Assembly (NCBI RefSeq): GCF_013620825.1
Contig: NZ_NJIC01000007.1
Coordinates: forward strand, 1 to 39,249
Length of the DNA: 39,249 nt
Reading direction: 5' to 3'
From: Rhodanobacter sp. PCA2
Lineage (GTDB): Bacteria; Pseudomonadota; Gammaproteobacteria; Xanthomonadales; Rhodanobacteraceae
The notes beneath the pieces were generated by a model. It did no database searches. It had not been told where the DNA came from and worked only from the letters and a program-made list of their open reading frames with translations. The translations under genes and the position numbers were made by a program. Positions 1 to 7,794 of this stretch are shown one piece after another. The number at the start of each line of letters is the position of its first letter. The stretch's first letter is position 1.

Positions 1-186
1 TTGTTTCCGCTGAACACCCACCTCGCGTTCTATTCGGCGTGGTGGGGGCTGCTGTTCGCGTGGCTGCTGGGGCTGTGGTGCGCAAGCCTGTTTGTTGCCG
101 GCGCGCCGGTCGGAGAGGAAAAAACCGGCACCCATGCCGGACTTTTCAGGGAAGCGCTTCCCCGGGAGAGTCGGGATGGCGCGTGA
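1..186 (+). CDS. C-terminal end of a probable O-antigen ligase/polymerase family membrane protein (5' end outside window)
   Basis: The frame is open from base 1 and stops at a TGA ending at 186, so only the last 61 residues are seen. About 40 residues form a Trp-rich hydrophobic stretch (AFYSAWWGLLFAWLLGLW) followed by a short polar tail. The wording FPLNTHLAFYS near the start resembles the last membrane segments of WaaL/O-antigen ligase family proteins, which join polysaccharide to lipid A-core in the inner membrane. That reading is family memory and cannot be tested on so short a piece. The gene overlaps the following glycosyltransferase by 11 bases, which fits a shared operon and an LPS role. 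Any other multi-pass membrane protein of surface polysaccharide export remains possible. Confidence 0.5.
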   Translation: MFPLNTHLAFYSAWWGLLFAWLLGLWCASLFVAGAPVGEEKTGTHAGLFREALPRESRDGA

Positions 187-937
187 GCCGCTGTCGGTGG
201 TGGTGATCACCCTCAACAACGCCGCCACGCTGGACGCCTGCCTCGCCGGCGTGGACTGGGCCGAGGAGATCGTGGTGCTGGATTCGGGCTCCACCGACGA
301 CACGCTGGCGATTGCCCGCCGCCACGGCGCGCACGTGGCCACGCATGCGTTCGACGAGTTCGGCCCGCAGAAGCAGCGCGCGATCGACATGGCCAGTCAC
401 GACTGGATCCTCAACCTGGATGCCGACGAGGTGCTGTCGCCGGCCAGCCGCGCGGTGATCGAGCGCGCCCTCGTGCAGCCGAAGCACGCTGGCTTCCGCC
501 TGCCGCGGCGCGAGCGCATGTTCTGGACCGTGCAGCATCCGTGGAGCTCGCGCAACGCGCACCTGCGCCTGTACGACCGCCGCCGCGGTCGCATGAACGA
601 CGTGGAGATCCACTCCGCCATGGAAGTGGACGGCGCGGTGAAGACGCTGCGCGGGGCCGACTTCGTCAACGACAGCGATCCCAATATCGCCGGCCGCATC
701 GACCGCATCAACCGCTACAGCAGCGCGCTGGTGGCGCACAAGCTGCGCCGCCGCCAACGCTTCACCAGGTTGCGCATGGTGGTCTACCCGCCCGTGTTCT
801 TCCTGCGCCAGTACCTGTTCAAGCGCTACTTCCTCAACGGCTGGGCCGGTTTCATCGCCAGCGTGGTGGGGGCGAACTACGTGTTCCTGAAGTACGCAAA
901 GCTGTACGAGGCGAGACGCCGCGCGCGCCTGCGCTAG
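176..937 (+). CDS. Glycosyltransferase family 2, WaaE/KdtX-like LPS core transferase
   Basis: The product is 253 residues. It opens with the GT2 nucleotide-sugar fold: SVVVITLNN at residues 7-15, DSGSTDDT at 36-43 and the metal-binding LDADE at 81-85. The C-terminal 60 residues are basic with aromatic, amphipathic segments (VYPPVFFLRQYLF), as in the WaaE/KdtX group that attaches to the inner face of the membrane and adds a sugar to the LPS inner core. I chose the ATG at 176 because the purine-rich GGGAGAG lies 6-12 bases before it and the GT2 fold starts right after. An upstream in-frame ATG at 134 would add a non-conserved leader. It overlaps the end of the preceding membrane protein by 11 bases. 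The exact acceptor sugar cannot be read from sequence. Confidence 0.85.
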   Translation: MAREPLSVVVITLNNAATLDACLAGVDWAEEIVVLDSGSTDDTLAIARRHGAHVATHAFDEFGPQKQRAIDMASHDWILNLDADEVLSPASRAVIERALVQPKHAGFRLPRRERMFWTVQHPWSSRNAHLRLYDRRRGRMNDVEIHSAMEVDGAVKTLRGADFVNDSDPNIAGRIDRINRYSSALVAHKLRRRQRFTRLRMVVYPPVFFLRQYLFKRYFLNGWAGFIASVVGANYVFLKYAKLYEARRRARLR

Positions 938-1250
938 CGCCGTCCGGCGGTTGCCGGTTCCCCCGGGTCAGGCAACAACTTCGGCGGTCGCGGCGAGTTG
1001 CGATGAGGGCGGCGTGGAAGCATGCAGTGGATCGCATGGGGTTGCGGCGTGCAGCGATCGCAATTTCGTCCACTCGGGTTCTGCTTCCGGGTCATTGCCA
1101 TGCCGGGAATCATTCCGTGCCGGTGGCTTGCGGATCGCGTTTTCCGTCGACGACCACCGCCACCTGCGCCGAGGCCTGTCCGGCGCAGCCGGGATGGAGT
1201 TTCGCTCCGGGACCGGGCTCGGTGGATGCGGCGAACCTGCCGGTTCCGGG
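938..1250. other. Gene-free stretch between convergent glycosyltransferase genes
   Basis: These 313 bases separate the ends of two convergent genes. I see no credible coding sequence in either direction. The only structures are a small CGCC-GTCC-GGCG hairpin just after the left gene and a GAACC-TGCC-GGTTC hairpin at 1233-1246 just beyond the stop of the right gene. Neither has a T-tract, so their role as terminators is weak. Confidence 0.5.
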
Positions 1251-2342
1251 TCAGGACATGCCGAGCGGCAGCACGTCGAGCTTGCGCACGAATTCGGAGG
1301 CGATCACCAGCGTGCTGAAGCGGCGCAGCGCGAATTCGCGCGTGGCCGCCGCCATCGGGCGGCGCGTCGCGTCGTTGCACAGCGAAAGGATGCCGTCGCG
1401 CCACGCCGCGGTGTCGCCGGGCGGCAGCAGCAGGCCGGTGATGCCGGGTTGCAGCGTCTCCGGGATGCCGAATGCGTCGCTGCACAGTACGGGCACATTG
1501 CAGGCCTGCGCCTCCACTGGCGTGCGGCCGAACGCCTCCGTCGCGATCGAGGGAAAGGCCAGCATCGACAGCGCGTTGTAGTACGGCGACGCATCCGCGA
1601 CCCAGCCCAGCTGGTGGTGGCGCGCGGCGAACGGCGACGCGGCGATGCTGTCGTGCAGCCGTTGCGTGTCGCTGCCGTCGCCCAGCCACAGGCAGTGCAG
1701 GCGCGGCTCCCGCGCCATTGCCGCGTTGGCGGCGTCGAGCAGGGTGTAGATGCCCTTGCCGGCGTGCAGGCGGCCGAAGCAGCCCAGCACGATCGCGTCC
1801 TCGCCCAACCCCAGCTTTTGCAGCAGGTCCGCGCGCAACGCCGGGTCGGGACGGCAGCGGTCCATGTCCACCGGGTTGTACAGCACCTGCACGCGTTCGG
1901 CAGGCATGCCGTGTTCGATGTAGTCGCGGCGCGCGTAGTTCGACACGGCGAAGAAGCGCTGCGCGCAGCGCGCCACCAGCCGGGTCGACAGCCCGTTCAT
2001 CGGCTTGAGGCGATGGCGGAACAGCGCGACCGGGATGTCGAGCAGGCGTCCAACCAGGATCAGCGGCCAGTATTCCTTGCCGAAGCCGCCCACCAGCCAG
2101 TCCGGCTTCAGCTGGCGCGCGGCGGCGATGAGCGCGCGGTAGCCGCGCAGGTCGAAGATGTTGCGGAACTGGCCGTGGTGCAGGCGCACCGCCGAGTCCG
2201 CCAGCGCCTGCGCCATCGGTGCGCCGGGATGCACCACCGCTTCCACGGTGTGGCCGCCGCCGGCCAGGGCCCGGGTGAGCGTGACGAAGTGGGCCTCGGC
2301 GCCTCCGTTCTTGCGACTGGTGCCGGCAAACAGGAACTTCAT
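1251..2342 (-). CDS. Glycosyltransferase family 4 (GT-B fold), surface polysaccharide/LPS type
   Basis: The product is 363 residues. The N-terminal Rossmann domain contains the KNGGAEAH loop (11-18) typical of GT4 enzymes. The C-terminal domain has GCFGRLHAGKG (187-197), WLGDGSD (219-225) and the donor-binding EX7E signature with Glu269 and Glu277 (ATEAFGRTPVEAQA). It should transfer a sugar from a nucleotide donor to a growing lipid-linked glycan at the cytoplasmic face. The start is the ATG whose first base is 2342. Its ATGA overlaps the stop of the upstream deacetylase by four bases, so the two are probably translationally coupled. The pairing suggests a shared glycan product. Donor and acceptor are unknown. 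Confidence 0.88.
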   Translation of the reverse strand: MKFLFAGTSRKNGGAEAHFVTLTRALAGGGHTVEAVVHPGAPMAQALADSAVRLHHGQFRNIFDLRGYRALIAAARQLKPDWLVGGFGKEYWPLILVGRLLDIPVALFRHRLKPMNGLSTRLVARCAQRFFAVSNYARRDYIEHGMPAERVQVLYNPVDMDRCRPDPALRADLLQKLGLGEDAIVLGCFGRLHAGKGIYTLLDAANAAMAREPRLHCLWLGDGSDTQRLHDSIAASPFAARHHQLGWVADASPYYNALSMLAFPSIATEAFGRTPVEAQACNVPVLCSDAFGIPETLQPGITGLLLPPGDTAAWRDGILSLCNDATRRPMAAATREFALRRFSTLVIASEFVRKLDVLPLGMS

Positions 2343-3067
2343 GCGTGCCGGTCCTCGTAGCCGGTGAACGCGCGCCAGGCGAATTGCGGCAGGATGTGGC
2401 TGCGCGCCACCGCCACGCGCGGCAGCCGCCACAGGTCGCCGCCCGGCCGTGCGCGCCCGCGCTGCACCGTGGTGGCGGCCGCAAAGCCGGCTTCGCGGGT
2501 GGCGTCCACCACGCGTTCGTCGTGGTCGCCGTAGGGGTAGCAGAACTGCGTCACCGGCGCGCCGAGCAGGTCTTCCAGCTCGGCCTTGTTGCCGGCGATC
2601 TCGTCGCGCAGTTGCGCGTCGCCGCACTGGCTGAGGCGGGGATGCGTGCGGGTGTGCGCGCCCACCTCCATGCCGCCGGCGTGCCAGGCGCGCAGTTGCG
2701 CCGCGTCCATCATCGGCTTGCGCACGCCCAGTTTGGCGTCGTCCCAGTCGTTGTGGCGCCCCAGCGCGCCGCTCACCGCATAGCAGGTGGCGCTGAATCC
2801 GTGCCGTTGCAGCGCCGGCAGCGCGTTGTCGAGGTTGTCGGCGTAGCCGTCGTCCAGCGTGATCACGGCGACGCGGCCCTGCCGCTCGCCGCGCAGGTAC
2901 GGCATGGCCGCACTCATCGACAACCCGGCATAGCCGAGCCGCTGCAGCAGCGCCATCTGCCGCGCGAAGGAACGTGGGTGCACATAGAGGCTGCGCCAGC
3001 GTTTCAACCCGCGCGGTACGGGCGCGATGTTGTGGTACATCAGGATGGGGACGGGCATGGCGCGCAT
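2339..3067 (-). CDS. Polysaccharide deacetylase (NodB homology, CE4 family)
   Basis: The product is 242 residues and has the family start (PVPILMYHNI, residues 5-14), the first catalytic motif LDDGY with Asp72 and metal-binding Asp73, and the second motif GAHTRTH with metal ligands His138 and His142. CE4 enzymes remove N- or O-acetyl groups from chitin-like, peptidoglycan or exopolysaccharide chains using a divalent metal. No signal peptide is evident, so the enzyme may act in the cytoplasm on a lipid-linked precursor made by the coupled GT4. An alternative ATG at 3058 would give a more usual family start; neither start has a clear ribosome site. It overlaps the downstream GT4 by four bases. 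Confidence 0.85.
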   Translation of the reverse strand: MRAMPVPILMYHNIAPVPRGLKRWRSLYVHPRSFARQMALLQRLGYAGLSMSAAMPYLRGERQGRVAVITLDDGYADNLDNALPALQRHGFSATCYAVSGALGRHNDWDDAKLGVRKPMMDAAQLRAWHAGGMEVGAHTRTHPRLSQCGDAQLRDEIAGNKAELEDLLGAPVTQFCYPYGDHDERVVDATREAGFAAATTVQRGRARPGGDLWRLPRVAVARSHILPQFAWRAFTGYEDRHA

Positions 3068-3153
3068 GCTAGGCGCGCAGCCTTTGCGGCAGCTTTCGCG
3101 GACCGATGGAGGAGCTGCGGTATTTCGTCGCCGCTGAACCGGCGTTCAGCCTG

Positions 3154-4089
3154 TCAGTACACCGGCGGCAGGCCGGGCGGACGCGTCTTGAAGCGCTTGT
3201 GCACCCACAGGTACTGCTCCGGCGCCTCGCCCACCATCCGCTCGATGCAGGCGTTGACGCGCGCGGTATCGTCCGCCGTGCTGGCGCCGGGGAAACCGTC
3301 CAGCGGCGCGCCCAGGCGCAGGACGTAGCCGCCGCTGCCCGGCAGCCGGCGGTGGAAGAACGGGATCACCAGTGCGCCGGACAGGCGCGCCAGGTGGTGG
3401 GTGGCGGTGATGGTGGCCGCGGGCACGCCGAAGAACGGCACGAACACGTTGTCCTTGCTGCGCATGTCCTGGTCGGGCGCGTACCACAGCGTGCCGCCCG
3501 CGCGCAGGTATTTCACCGTGCCGCGGATGTCGTCCTTGTCGAACATTGCGTCGGCATAGCCCAGACGCGCGCGCAGCACCACCCACTCGAACACCGTCGA
3601 ATCCATCCTGCGGTACATGCCGGCGATGCGGATGCGCCGCGACACCAGCCGCGCGCACAGCTCCAGGTGCGAGAAGTGGCCGCCCACCAGCAGCACGCCA
3701 CGGCCCTGCGCGCGGGCGGCCTCGAGATGCTCCAGCCCCTCGATCCGCACCGGCACGCGGGCGATCGCGCGTTCCGAGCCCAGCCAGCCCAGCGCGAATT
3801 CCACCAGCATCAGGCCGATGTCGCGCAGGTGGGCGTCGACCAGCGCGGCCTGCGCCTTCGCGTCCAGTCGGGGAAAGCACAGCGCGATGTTGGTCGCCGC
3901 CACGGCGCGGCGCGCGGACGGCAGGCGCTGCACCAGCGCGCCCAGCGCGCGACCCAGCCACATCAGTGCCGGAAACGGCAGCAGCGCCACCAGCCGGATC
4001 GCGCCCACGCCCAGCCATGCCGGCCAATGGCGCGGCGCGAGCAGGGAGCGGTGGAAGTCGGGTCGCGGGGTGCCGGGCATCCGCGGCAT
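3154..4089 (-). CDS. Lipid A biosynthesis lauroyl/acyl acyltransferase (LpxL/HtrB family)
   Basis: The product is 311 residues from the chosen start. It has the LpxL/HtrB layout: an N-terminal hydrophobic anchor (about 24-52), then the HX4E catalytic motif GGHFSHLE with His138 and Glu143, followed by YAPDQDM and FFGVPAAT blocks. These enzymes move an acyl chain from acyl-ACP to lipid IVA at the inner membrane. The gene lies back to back with waaA, which supplies its Kdo2-lipid IVA substrate. The start is uncertain: ATGs at 4089 and 4080 and a GTG at 4113 are all in frame and none has a good ribosome site. LpxL, LpxM or LpxP specificity cannot be told from this sequence. Confidence 0.88.
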   Translation of the reverse strand: MPRMPGTPRPDFHRSLLAPRHWPAWLGVGAIRLVALLPFPALMWLGRALGALVQRLPSARRAVAATNIALCFPRLDAKAQAALVDAHLRDIGLMLVEFALGWLGSERAIARVPVRIEGLEHLEAARAQGRGVLLVGGHFSHLELCARLVSRRIRIAGMYRRMDSTVFEWVVLRARLGYADAMFDKDDIRGTVKYLRAGGTLWYAPDQDMRSKDNVFVPFFGVPAATITATHHLARLSGALVIPFFHRRLPGSGGYVLRLGAPLDGFPGASTADDTARVNACIERMVGEAPEQYLWVHKRFKTRPPGLPPVY

Positions 4090-4137
4090 TGTAATGGACG
4101 CGTGCCGCGGCACGCCGGGGCGCCGGGGTCGCTCCCG

Positions 4138-4143
4138 TATACT
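4138..4143 (+). promoter_or_regulatory. Candidate -10 element (TATACT) for waaA
   Basis: TATACT lies 26 bases before the proposed TTG start of waaA, in otherwise very GC-rich sequence. I do not see a good -35 at the right distance, so this rests on the -10 alone. The same TATACT hexamer occurs on the other strand upstream of hppA (22558-22563). Confidence 0.4.
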
Positions 4144-4168
4144 CGGGCGCTGTTGCCGGAGCCTGCCG

Positions 4169-5443
4169 TTGCGTTATCTCTACACCCTCGCGATGTATCT
4201 GGTGACGCCGCTGATCGTGCTGCGGCTGGCGCTGCGCGGGTTCCGCTCGCGGCCGTATTACTGGCGCTGGGCCGAGCGCTTCGGTTTCTTCAAGGCGCCG
4301 CCGGACCTGGCCGGCAGCCTGTGGGTGCACGCGGTATCGGTGGGCGAGGTGAATGCGGCCGAGCCGCTGATCAAGGCGCTGCAGCGCGACTACCCGGACG
4401 CGCCGGTGGTGGTGACCACCGTGACGCCCACCGGCACCGCGCGGCTGCAGCAGCTGTTCGGCGACAGCGTGTTCCACGTCTACCTGCCCTACGACCTGCC
4501 GTATGCGGTGAGCCGCTTCCTGGCCGGCGTGCAGCCGCGGCTGGCGCTGATCGTGGAGACCGAGATCTGGCCCAACCTCTACTTCGCCTGCCGTCGCCGC
4601 CGGATCCCGCTGATGATCGTCAATGCGCGGCTGTCCGAGCGCTCGCTGCGCGGCTATCGACCGCGGCCGCTGCGCGGCATGGTGCGTGCCGCGCTGGGTT
4701 GCGTGCGACTGATTGCCGCGCAGTCGGATGCCGACGCGGCGCGTTACCGCCTGATCGGCGCGCCGCCCGAGCGCGTGGTGGTGTGCGGCAACCTGAAGTA
4801 CGACATGCCGGTGCCGCAGGACGCGCAGGAGCAGGGCGCCCGACTGCGCGAGCATTGGGGCTCACGCCGGCCGGTGTGGATGGCGGCCAGCACCCACGAG
4901 GGCGAGGAGCAGGCGGTGCTGGAGGCGCATCTCGCGGTGCTGAAGCGCATGCCCGATGCGCTGCTGCTGATCGCCCCGCGCCATCCGGAGCGTTTCAAGC
5001 CGGTGGAACACGCGGTGCGCAGCCTGGGCTTCACCGCGGGCACGTATGGCGTCGACGGCCGGCCGGCCCTGTCGAACCAGGTCTTCGTGATCGACGCGAT
5101 GGGCCAGCTGATGCCGTTCTATGCGGGCGCGCAGCTGGCCTTCGTGGGCGGCAGCCTGGTGCCGATCGGCGGCCACAACGTGCTCGAGCCGGCCGCGCTG
5201 GGCACGCCGGTGCTGGTGGGGCCGCACACCTTCAACTTCGAGGACATCACCGCCTGCCTGGTCGAGCAGGGCGGCGCGCAGCGTGTGCCGGAGGCGGGTG
5301 CGCTGGGCGACGCCGTGCTGGGCCTGCTGCGCGACGACGCGCACCGCCAGGAGATGGGGCTGGCCGCACAGCGGGTGTTCGAGCGCGAGCGTGGCGCGGT
5401 AGGGCGGGTGATGCGCCTGATCGGCGAGCAACTGGGGCAGTGA
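4169..5443 (+). CDS. waaA: 3-deoxy-D-manno-octulosonic acid (Kdo) transferase
   Basis: The product is 424 residues, the normal size for WaaA/KdtA. It opens with a single membrane anchor (YLYTLAMYLVTPLIVLRL) followed by the N-terminal GT-B domain with HAVSVGE, whose Glu60 matches the catalytic base of the family, and VETEIWPNL. The C-terminal domain carries GGSLVPIGGHNVLEPAA, the CMP-Kdo site. It adds Kdo to lipid IVA at the cytoplasmic side of the inner membrane. I chose the TTG at 4169: GGAG lies at 4158-4161, eight bases before it, and the resulting RYLYTLAMYL aligns with the usual family start. The first in-frame ATG (4193) would cut into the anchor. It is divergent from the lipid A acyltransferase. 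Confidence 0.93.
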   Translation: MRYLYTLAMYLVTPLIVLRLALRGFRSRPYYWRWAERFGFFKAPPDLAGSLWVHAVSVGEVNAAEPLIKALQRDYPDAPVVVTTVTPTGTARLQQLFGDSVFHVYLPYDLPYAVSRFLAGVQPRLALIVETEIWPNLYFACRRRRIPLMIVNARLSERSLRGYRPRPLRGMVRAALGCVRLIAAQSDADAARYRLIGAPPERVVVCGNLKYDMPVPQDAQEQGARLREHWGSRRPVWMAASTHEGEEQAVLEAHLAVLKRMPDALLLIAPRHPERFKPVEHAVRSLGFTAGTYGVDGRPALSNQVFVIDAMGQLMPFYAGAQLAFVGGSLVPIGGHNVLEPAALGTPVLVGPHTFNFEDITACLVEQGGAQRVPEAGALGDAVLGLLRDDAHRQEMGLAAQRVFERERGAVGRVMRLIGEQLGQ

Positions 5444-5459
5444 TGCCGCGCCGGAACGA

Positions 5460-5486
5460 CGACGGCCGGGCAAGGCCCGGCCGTCG
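5460..5486. terminator. Hairpin between convergent waaA and tolC
   Basis: A perfect 12-base stem (5460-5471 with 5475-5486) closes on an AAG loop. It lies 17 bases after the waaA stop and 21 bases after the tolC stop. There is no clear T-tract on either side. Position and symmetry suggest it ends or protects both transcripts. Confidence 0.7.
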
Positions 5487-5506
5487 CGGTGCGTGTCGCG
5501 GCAGGA

Positions 5507-6856
5507 TTACTGCAGCAGCGCGTTGATGCCCTGCAAGTCGTCCAGGCTGGCGGTGCCGGCGCTCTGCTTCAGCAGCAGGCGGTTGAGCACCAGCTGGTGG
5601 CGCGACTGCGAATACGTGCTTTCCGCCTGGGTCAGGACCTGGATCGCCAGCAGCACGTTGACCATGGTCTGCGTGCCCACCTCGAAACCCGCGCGGGTGG
5701 CGTCCAGCGCCTTCTGCGCGGAATCCACCGCGGCCTTGCCGGACTGCACCTGGCTGACGCCGGCCAGCACCGAGCGGTAGTAGTTCAGCGTGTTCGCCCT
5801 CACCTGGCGGCGCTCGATTTCCTCCGAGTCCTGCGCGGCGTCGCGGTTGTAGATGGACTGGCGCACCTTGGACTGGGTCATGCCGCCGGAGAAGATCGGC
5901 ACGCTGAGCGTGAGGCCCACCGTGGTCTGCGACGGCGTGTTGGAGTGGATCGCCGCGTTCTGGTACCAGCTCGCGCTCTTGCCGTAGCTGACGTTCGCGC
6001 TGATCGTGGGCAGATGGCCCGAGCGCGCCGCGGTGACGTTGGCATCGGCCGCCCGCACGTTCTGCTGCTGCGCCAGCAGGCTGGGGTTGTTGATCAGCGC
6101 CTGCTTCACCCAGGCATCGGGGTCGGCGGGATCGGGCGCGTTCATCGGCAGTTCGTCGCGCAGCTTCTTCAGGTTGCCGGTGGGCTTGCCGGTGATCTGG
6201 CTCAGCGCCTCGCGGTCGTTGTCCAGGGTGTTCTGCGCGGCGATGGTCTGCGCCTTGGCCGCTTCGTAATAGGACTTGGCCTGGTATACGTCGGTGACCG
6301 CCGACAGGCCGACCTTGTAGCGCTGGTCGGACTGCTCGAACTGCCGCTTGTACGCGTCCTCGTTGGCCTTGGCGAACGCGAGCTGGTCCTGGTCGGTGAG
6401 CACCGTGAAGTAGGCGCTGGCGACGCGCACGAACAGGTTCTGCAGCGCGGCCTGGTACAGCTCGTCCTGGGCGTTCGCCGAGGCGTGCGCGGACTTCAGG
6501 TTGGCGTACTTGCTGAAGTCGAACACGGTCTGGCTGAGGTTCGCGCTGAGGTTGCGCGTGCGGCTGTGGCCGAACGAGCTGGTGCTGATGAACTGGTTCG
6601 GGTTGTTCGGATCCTGGACGCGGCCGCCGCCGCCGCCGTTGGTCTGGCTCAGCGAGAAGTCGCCGCTGATCTGCGGCAGCAGCAACGCCCGCGCCTGGTT
6701 CACGCCCTCGCCCGTGGCGAGGCGGGTGGCGTCGGCCTGGGCCAGCACCGGATCGTTGGCGCGCGCCTCGCGGTAGGCGTCCAGCAGGTCTTCGCCGTGG
6801 CTGGGCAGCGAGACGGCGGCCAGGGCCAGAGCCAGGGTGAGCAGCTTCAAACGCAT
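5507..6856 (-). CDS. tolC: TolC family outer membrane efflux channel
   Basis: The product is 449 residues with a signal peptide of about 21 residues (MRLKLLTLALALAAVSLPSHG) and then EDLLDAYREARANDPVLAQA, the usual TolC start. Two outer-membrane-factor repeats follow. Both contain long Ala/Gln-rich helices (AAKAQTIAAQNTLDNDREAL; VQSGKAAVDSAQKALDATRAG) and the GXXTXXDVYQAKSYY / GTQTMVNVLLAIQ motifs. It forms the trimeric channel for type I secretion and multidrug pumps. The start is supported by GAGG six bases before the ATG. It follows the PCMT-like gene by 40 bases in the same direction. A Gly-rich loop (GGGGG near residue 75) sits in the first outer-membrane strand region. Confidence 0.95.
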   Translation of the reverse strand: MRLKLLTLALALAAVSLPSHGEDLLDAYREARANDPVLAQADATRLATGEGVNQARALLLPQISGDFSLSQTNGGGGGRVQDPNNPNQFISTSSFGHSRTRNLSANLSQTVFDFSKYANLKSAHASANAQDELYQAALQNLFVRVASAYFTVLTDQDQLAFAKANEDAYKRQFEQSDQRYKVGLSAVTDVYQAKSYYEAAKAQTIAAQNTLDNDREALSQITGKPTGNLKKLRDELPMNAPDPADPDAWVKQALINNPSLLAQQQNVRAADANVTAARSGHLPTISANVSYGKSASWYQNAAIHSNTPSQTTVGLTLSVPIFSGGMTQSKVRQSIYNRDAAQDSEEIERRQVRANTLNYYRSVLAGVSQVQSGKAAVDSAQKALDATRAGFEVGTQTMVNVLLAIQVLTQAESTYSQSRHQLVLNRLLLKQSAGTASLDDLQGINALLQ

Positions 6857-6896
6857 GGGTTGCCTCGTGGGGGAGTCGATGTCGGTCGGTGGGCGT

Positions 6897-7556
6897 TCAG
6901 AGCACGAAACGCGCCGATGGCGCGGCGTGGACGAGGTAGGGCAGGTCGGTCTCGAACAAGGCTTCCTCGCGGTAGCGGCCATCGCCCTCGTGGGTGAGCA
7001 GCACGGCCTGCTGCGCGGGCGACAGGCCGCGGATCACCAGCAGGCGACCGCCCGGCTTGAGCCAGCCCAGCCAGCGCGACGGCACTTCGGCGACCGCGCC
7101 GGTGGCGACGACGGCGTCGAACAGGCCGTCCGGCTGCCAACCCTGCACCGCTTCGCCGGTGGCGAGCCGCGCGTTCGTCACGCCGGCCGCCTGCAGGCGC
7201 TGGCCCGCGGTCGCGGTGAAGTCGGCATGGATGTCGACGCTGACGACCTCGGCCGCGAGGCTGGCGAGGCAGGCGGCGAGGAAGCCGGAGCCGGTGCCGA
7301 TCTCCAGCACGCGCTCGCTGCCCTGCAGGTCCAGCGCCTGCAGCACGCGGCCTTCCACCACCGGCTTCATCATCACTTCGCCATGGCCCAGCGGCAGGCA
7401 CAGGTCGGCGAACGCGAGCTGGCGGTGCTCGGGCGCGACGAAATCCTCGCGCCGCACGCGGCCCAGCGTGTCCAGTACGCGGCCGTTCAGCACCTCCCAC
7501 GGACGCACCTGGTTTTCCACCATGTTCGTCCGCGCCTGCTCGAAGTTCATCGCCAT
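6897..7556 (-). CDS. PCMT-like (protein-L-isoaspartate O-methyltransferase family) methyltransferase
   Basis: The product is 219 residues with a Rossmann SAM-binding core, motif I VLEIGTGSGFLAA, and an acidic VDIH after the second strand. It aligns with Pcm over its length. However, the substrate loop that normally reads TISQP in Pcm is here VMMKP (in GHGEVMMKPVVEGR). The usual TAAPP stretch reads TGAVA, and the C-terminal strand differs. Classical Pcm repairs isoaspartyl residues in aged cytoplasmic proteins; this paralogue may methylate something else. It lies 40 bases upstream of tolC in the same direction, so the two probably form an operon. Annotation as plain Pcm would overstate what the sequence shows. 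Confidence 0.8.
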   Translation of the reverse strand: MAMNFEQARTNMVENQVRPWEVLNGRVLDTLGRVRREDFVAPEHRQLAFADLCLPLGHGEVMMKPVVEGRVLQALDLQGSERVLEIGTGSGFLAACLASLAAEVVSVDIHADFTATAGQRLQAAGVTNARLATGEAVQGWQPDGLFDAVVATGAVAEVPSRWLGWLKPGGRLLVIRGLSPAQQAVLLTHEGDGRYREEALFETDLPYLVHAAPSARFVL

Positions 7557-7705
7557 GTCTGCCAGGGTTCCGTGAGTGTCGAAAAAGACCAGAAAGGATA
7601 AGGGCTTGGCCTTGCCCCGACAATGACTAGCCTGCGGCCCGCGCGGTGCATCACGAAGTGCCGGAAGTCACCGCGATGCGCTGACGCACGTCATGTCGCG
7701 GATCA

Positions 7706-7717
7706 TGTCCGCGGACA
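7706..7717. promoter_or_regulatory. Perfect 12-base palindrome, candidate TetR operator
   Basis: TGTCCGCGGACA reads the same on both strands and lies between the divergent tetR and pcm-like/tolC genes. A near-copy of its left part, CATGTCGCGGA, precedes it at 7693-7703. TetR-family dimers bind such palindromes and often regulate themselves and the divergent neighbour. The assignment is inference from position. Confidence 0.4.
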
Positions 7718-7755
7718 CTCCCCGCCATCTGACTGGAAATAATTGAACCAATGCG

Positions 7756-7761
7756 TATAAT
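7756..7761 (+). promoter_or_regulatory. Candidate -10 element (TATAAT) for tetR
   Basis: An exact TATAAT sits 33 bases before the tetR ATG in a local AT-rich patch (about 7735-7765), unusual in this GC-rich sequence. The TTGAAC at 7743-7748 is too close to be its -35; at 17 bases distance only the weak CTGGAA is found. Confidence 0.55.
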
Positions 7762-7794
7762 AAAGTCCGCATCTCGTTTTGGGAAGGCTTAGAC

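Noticed and set aside
3106-5526. Plus-strand open frame of about 806 codons over the lipid A acyltransferase and waaA
   Set aside because: It crosses two genes with clear family matches, in different frames, and has no domain of its own.
7743-7748. TTGAAC as the -35 of the tetR promoter
   Set aside because: Only seven bases separate it from the TATAAT at 7756, far short of the 16-18 needed.
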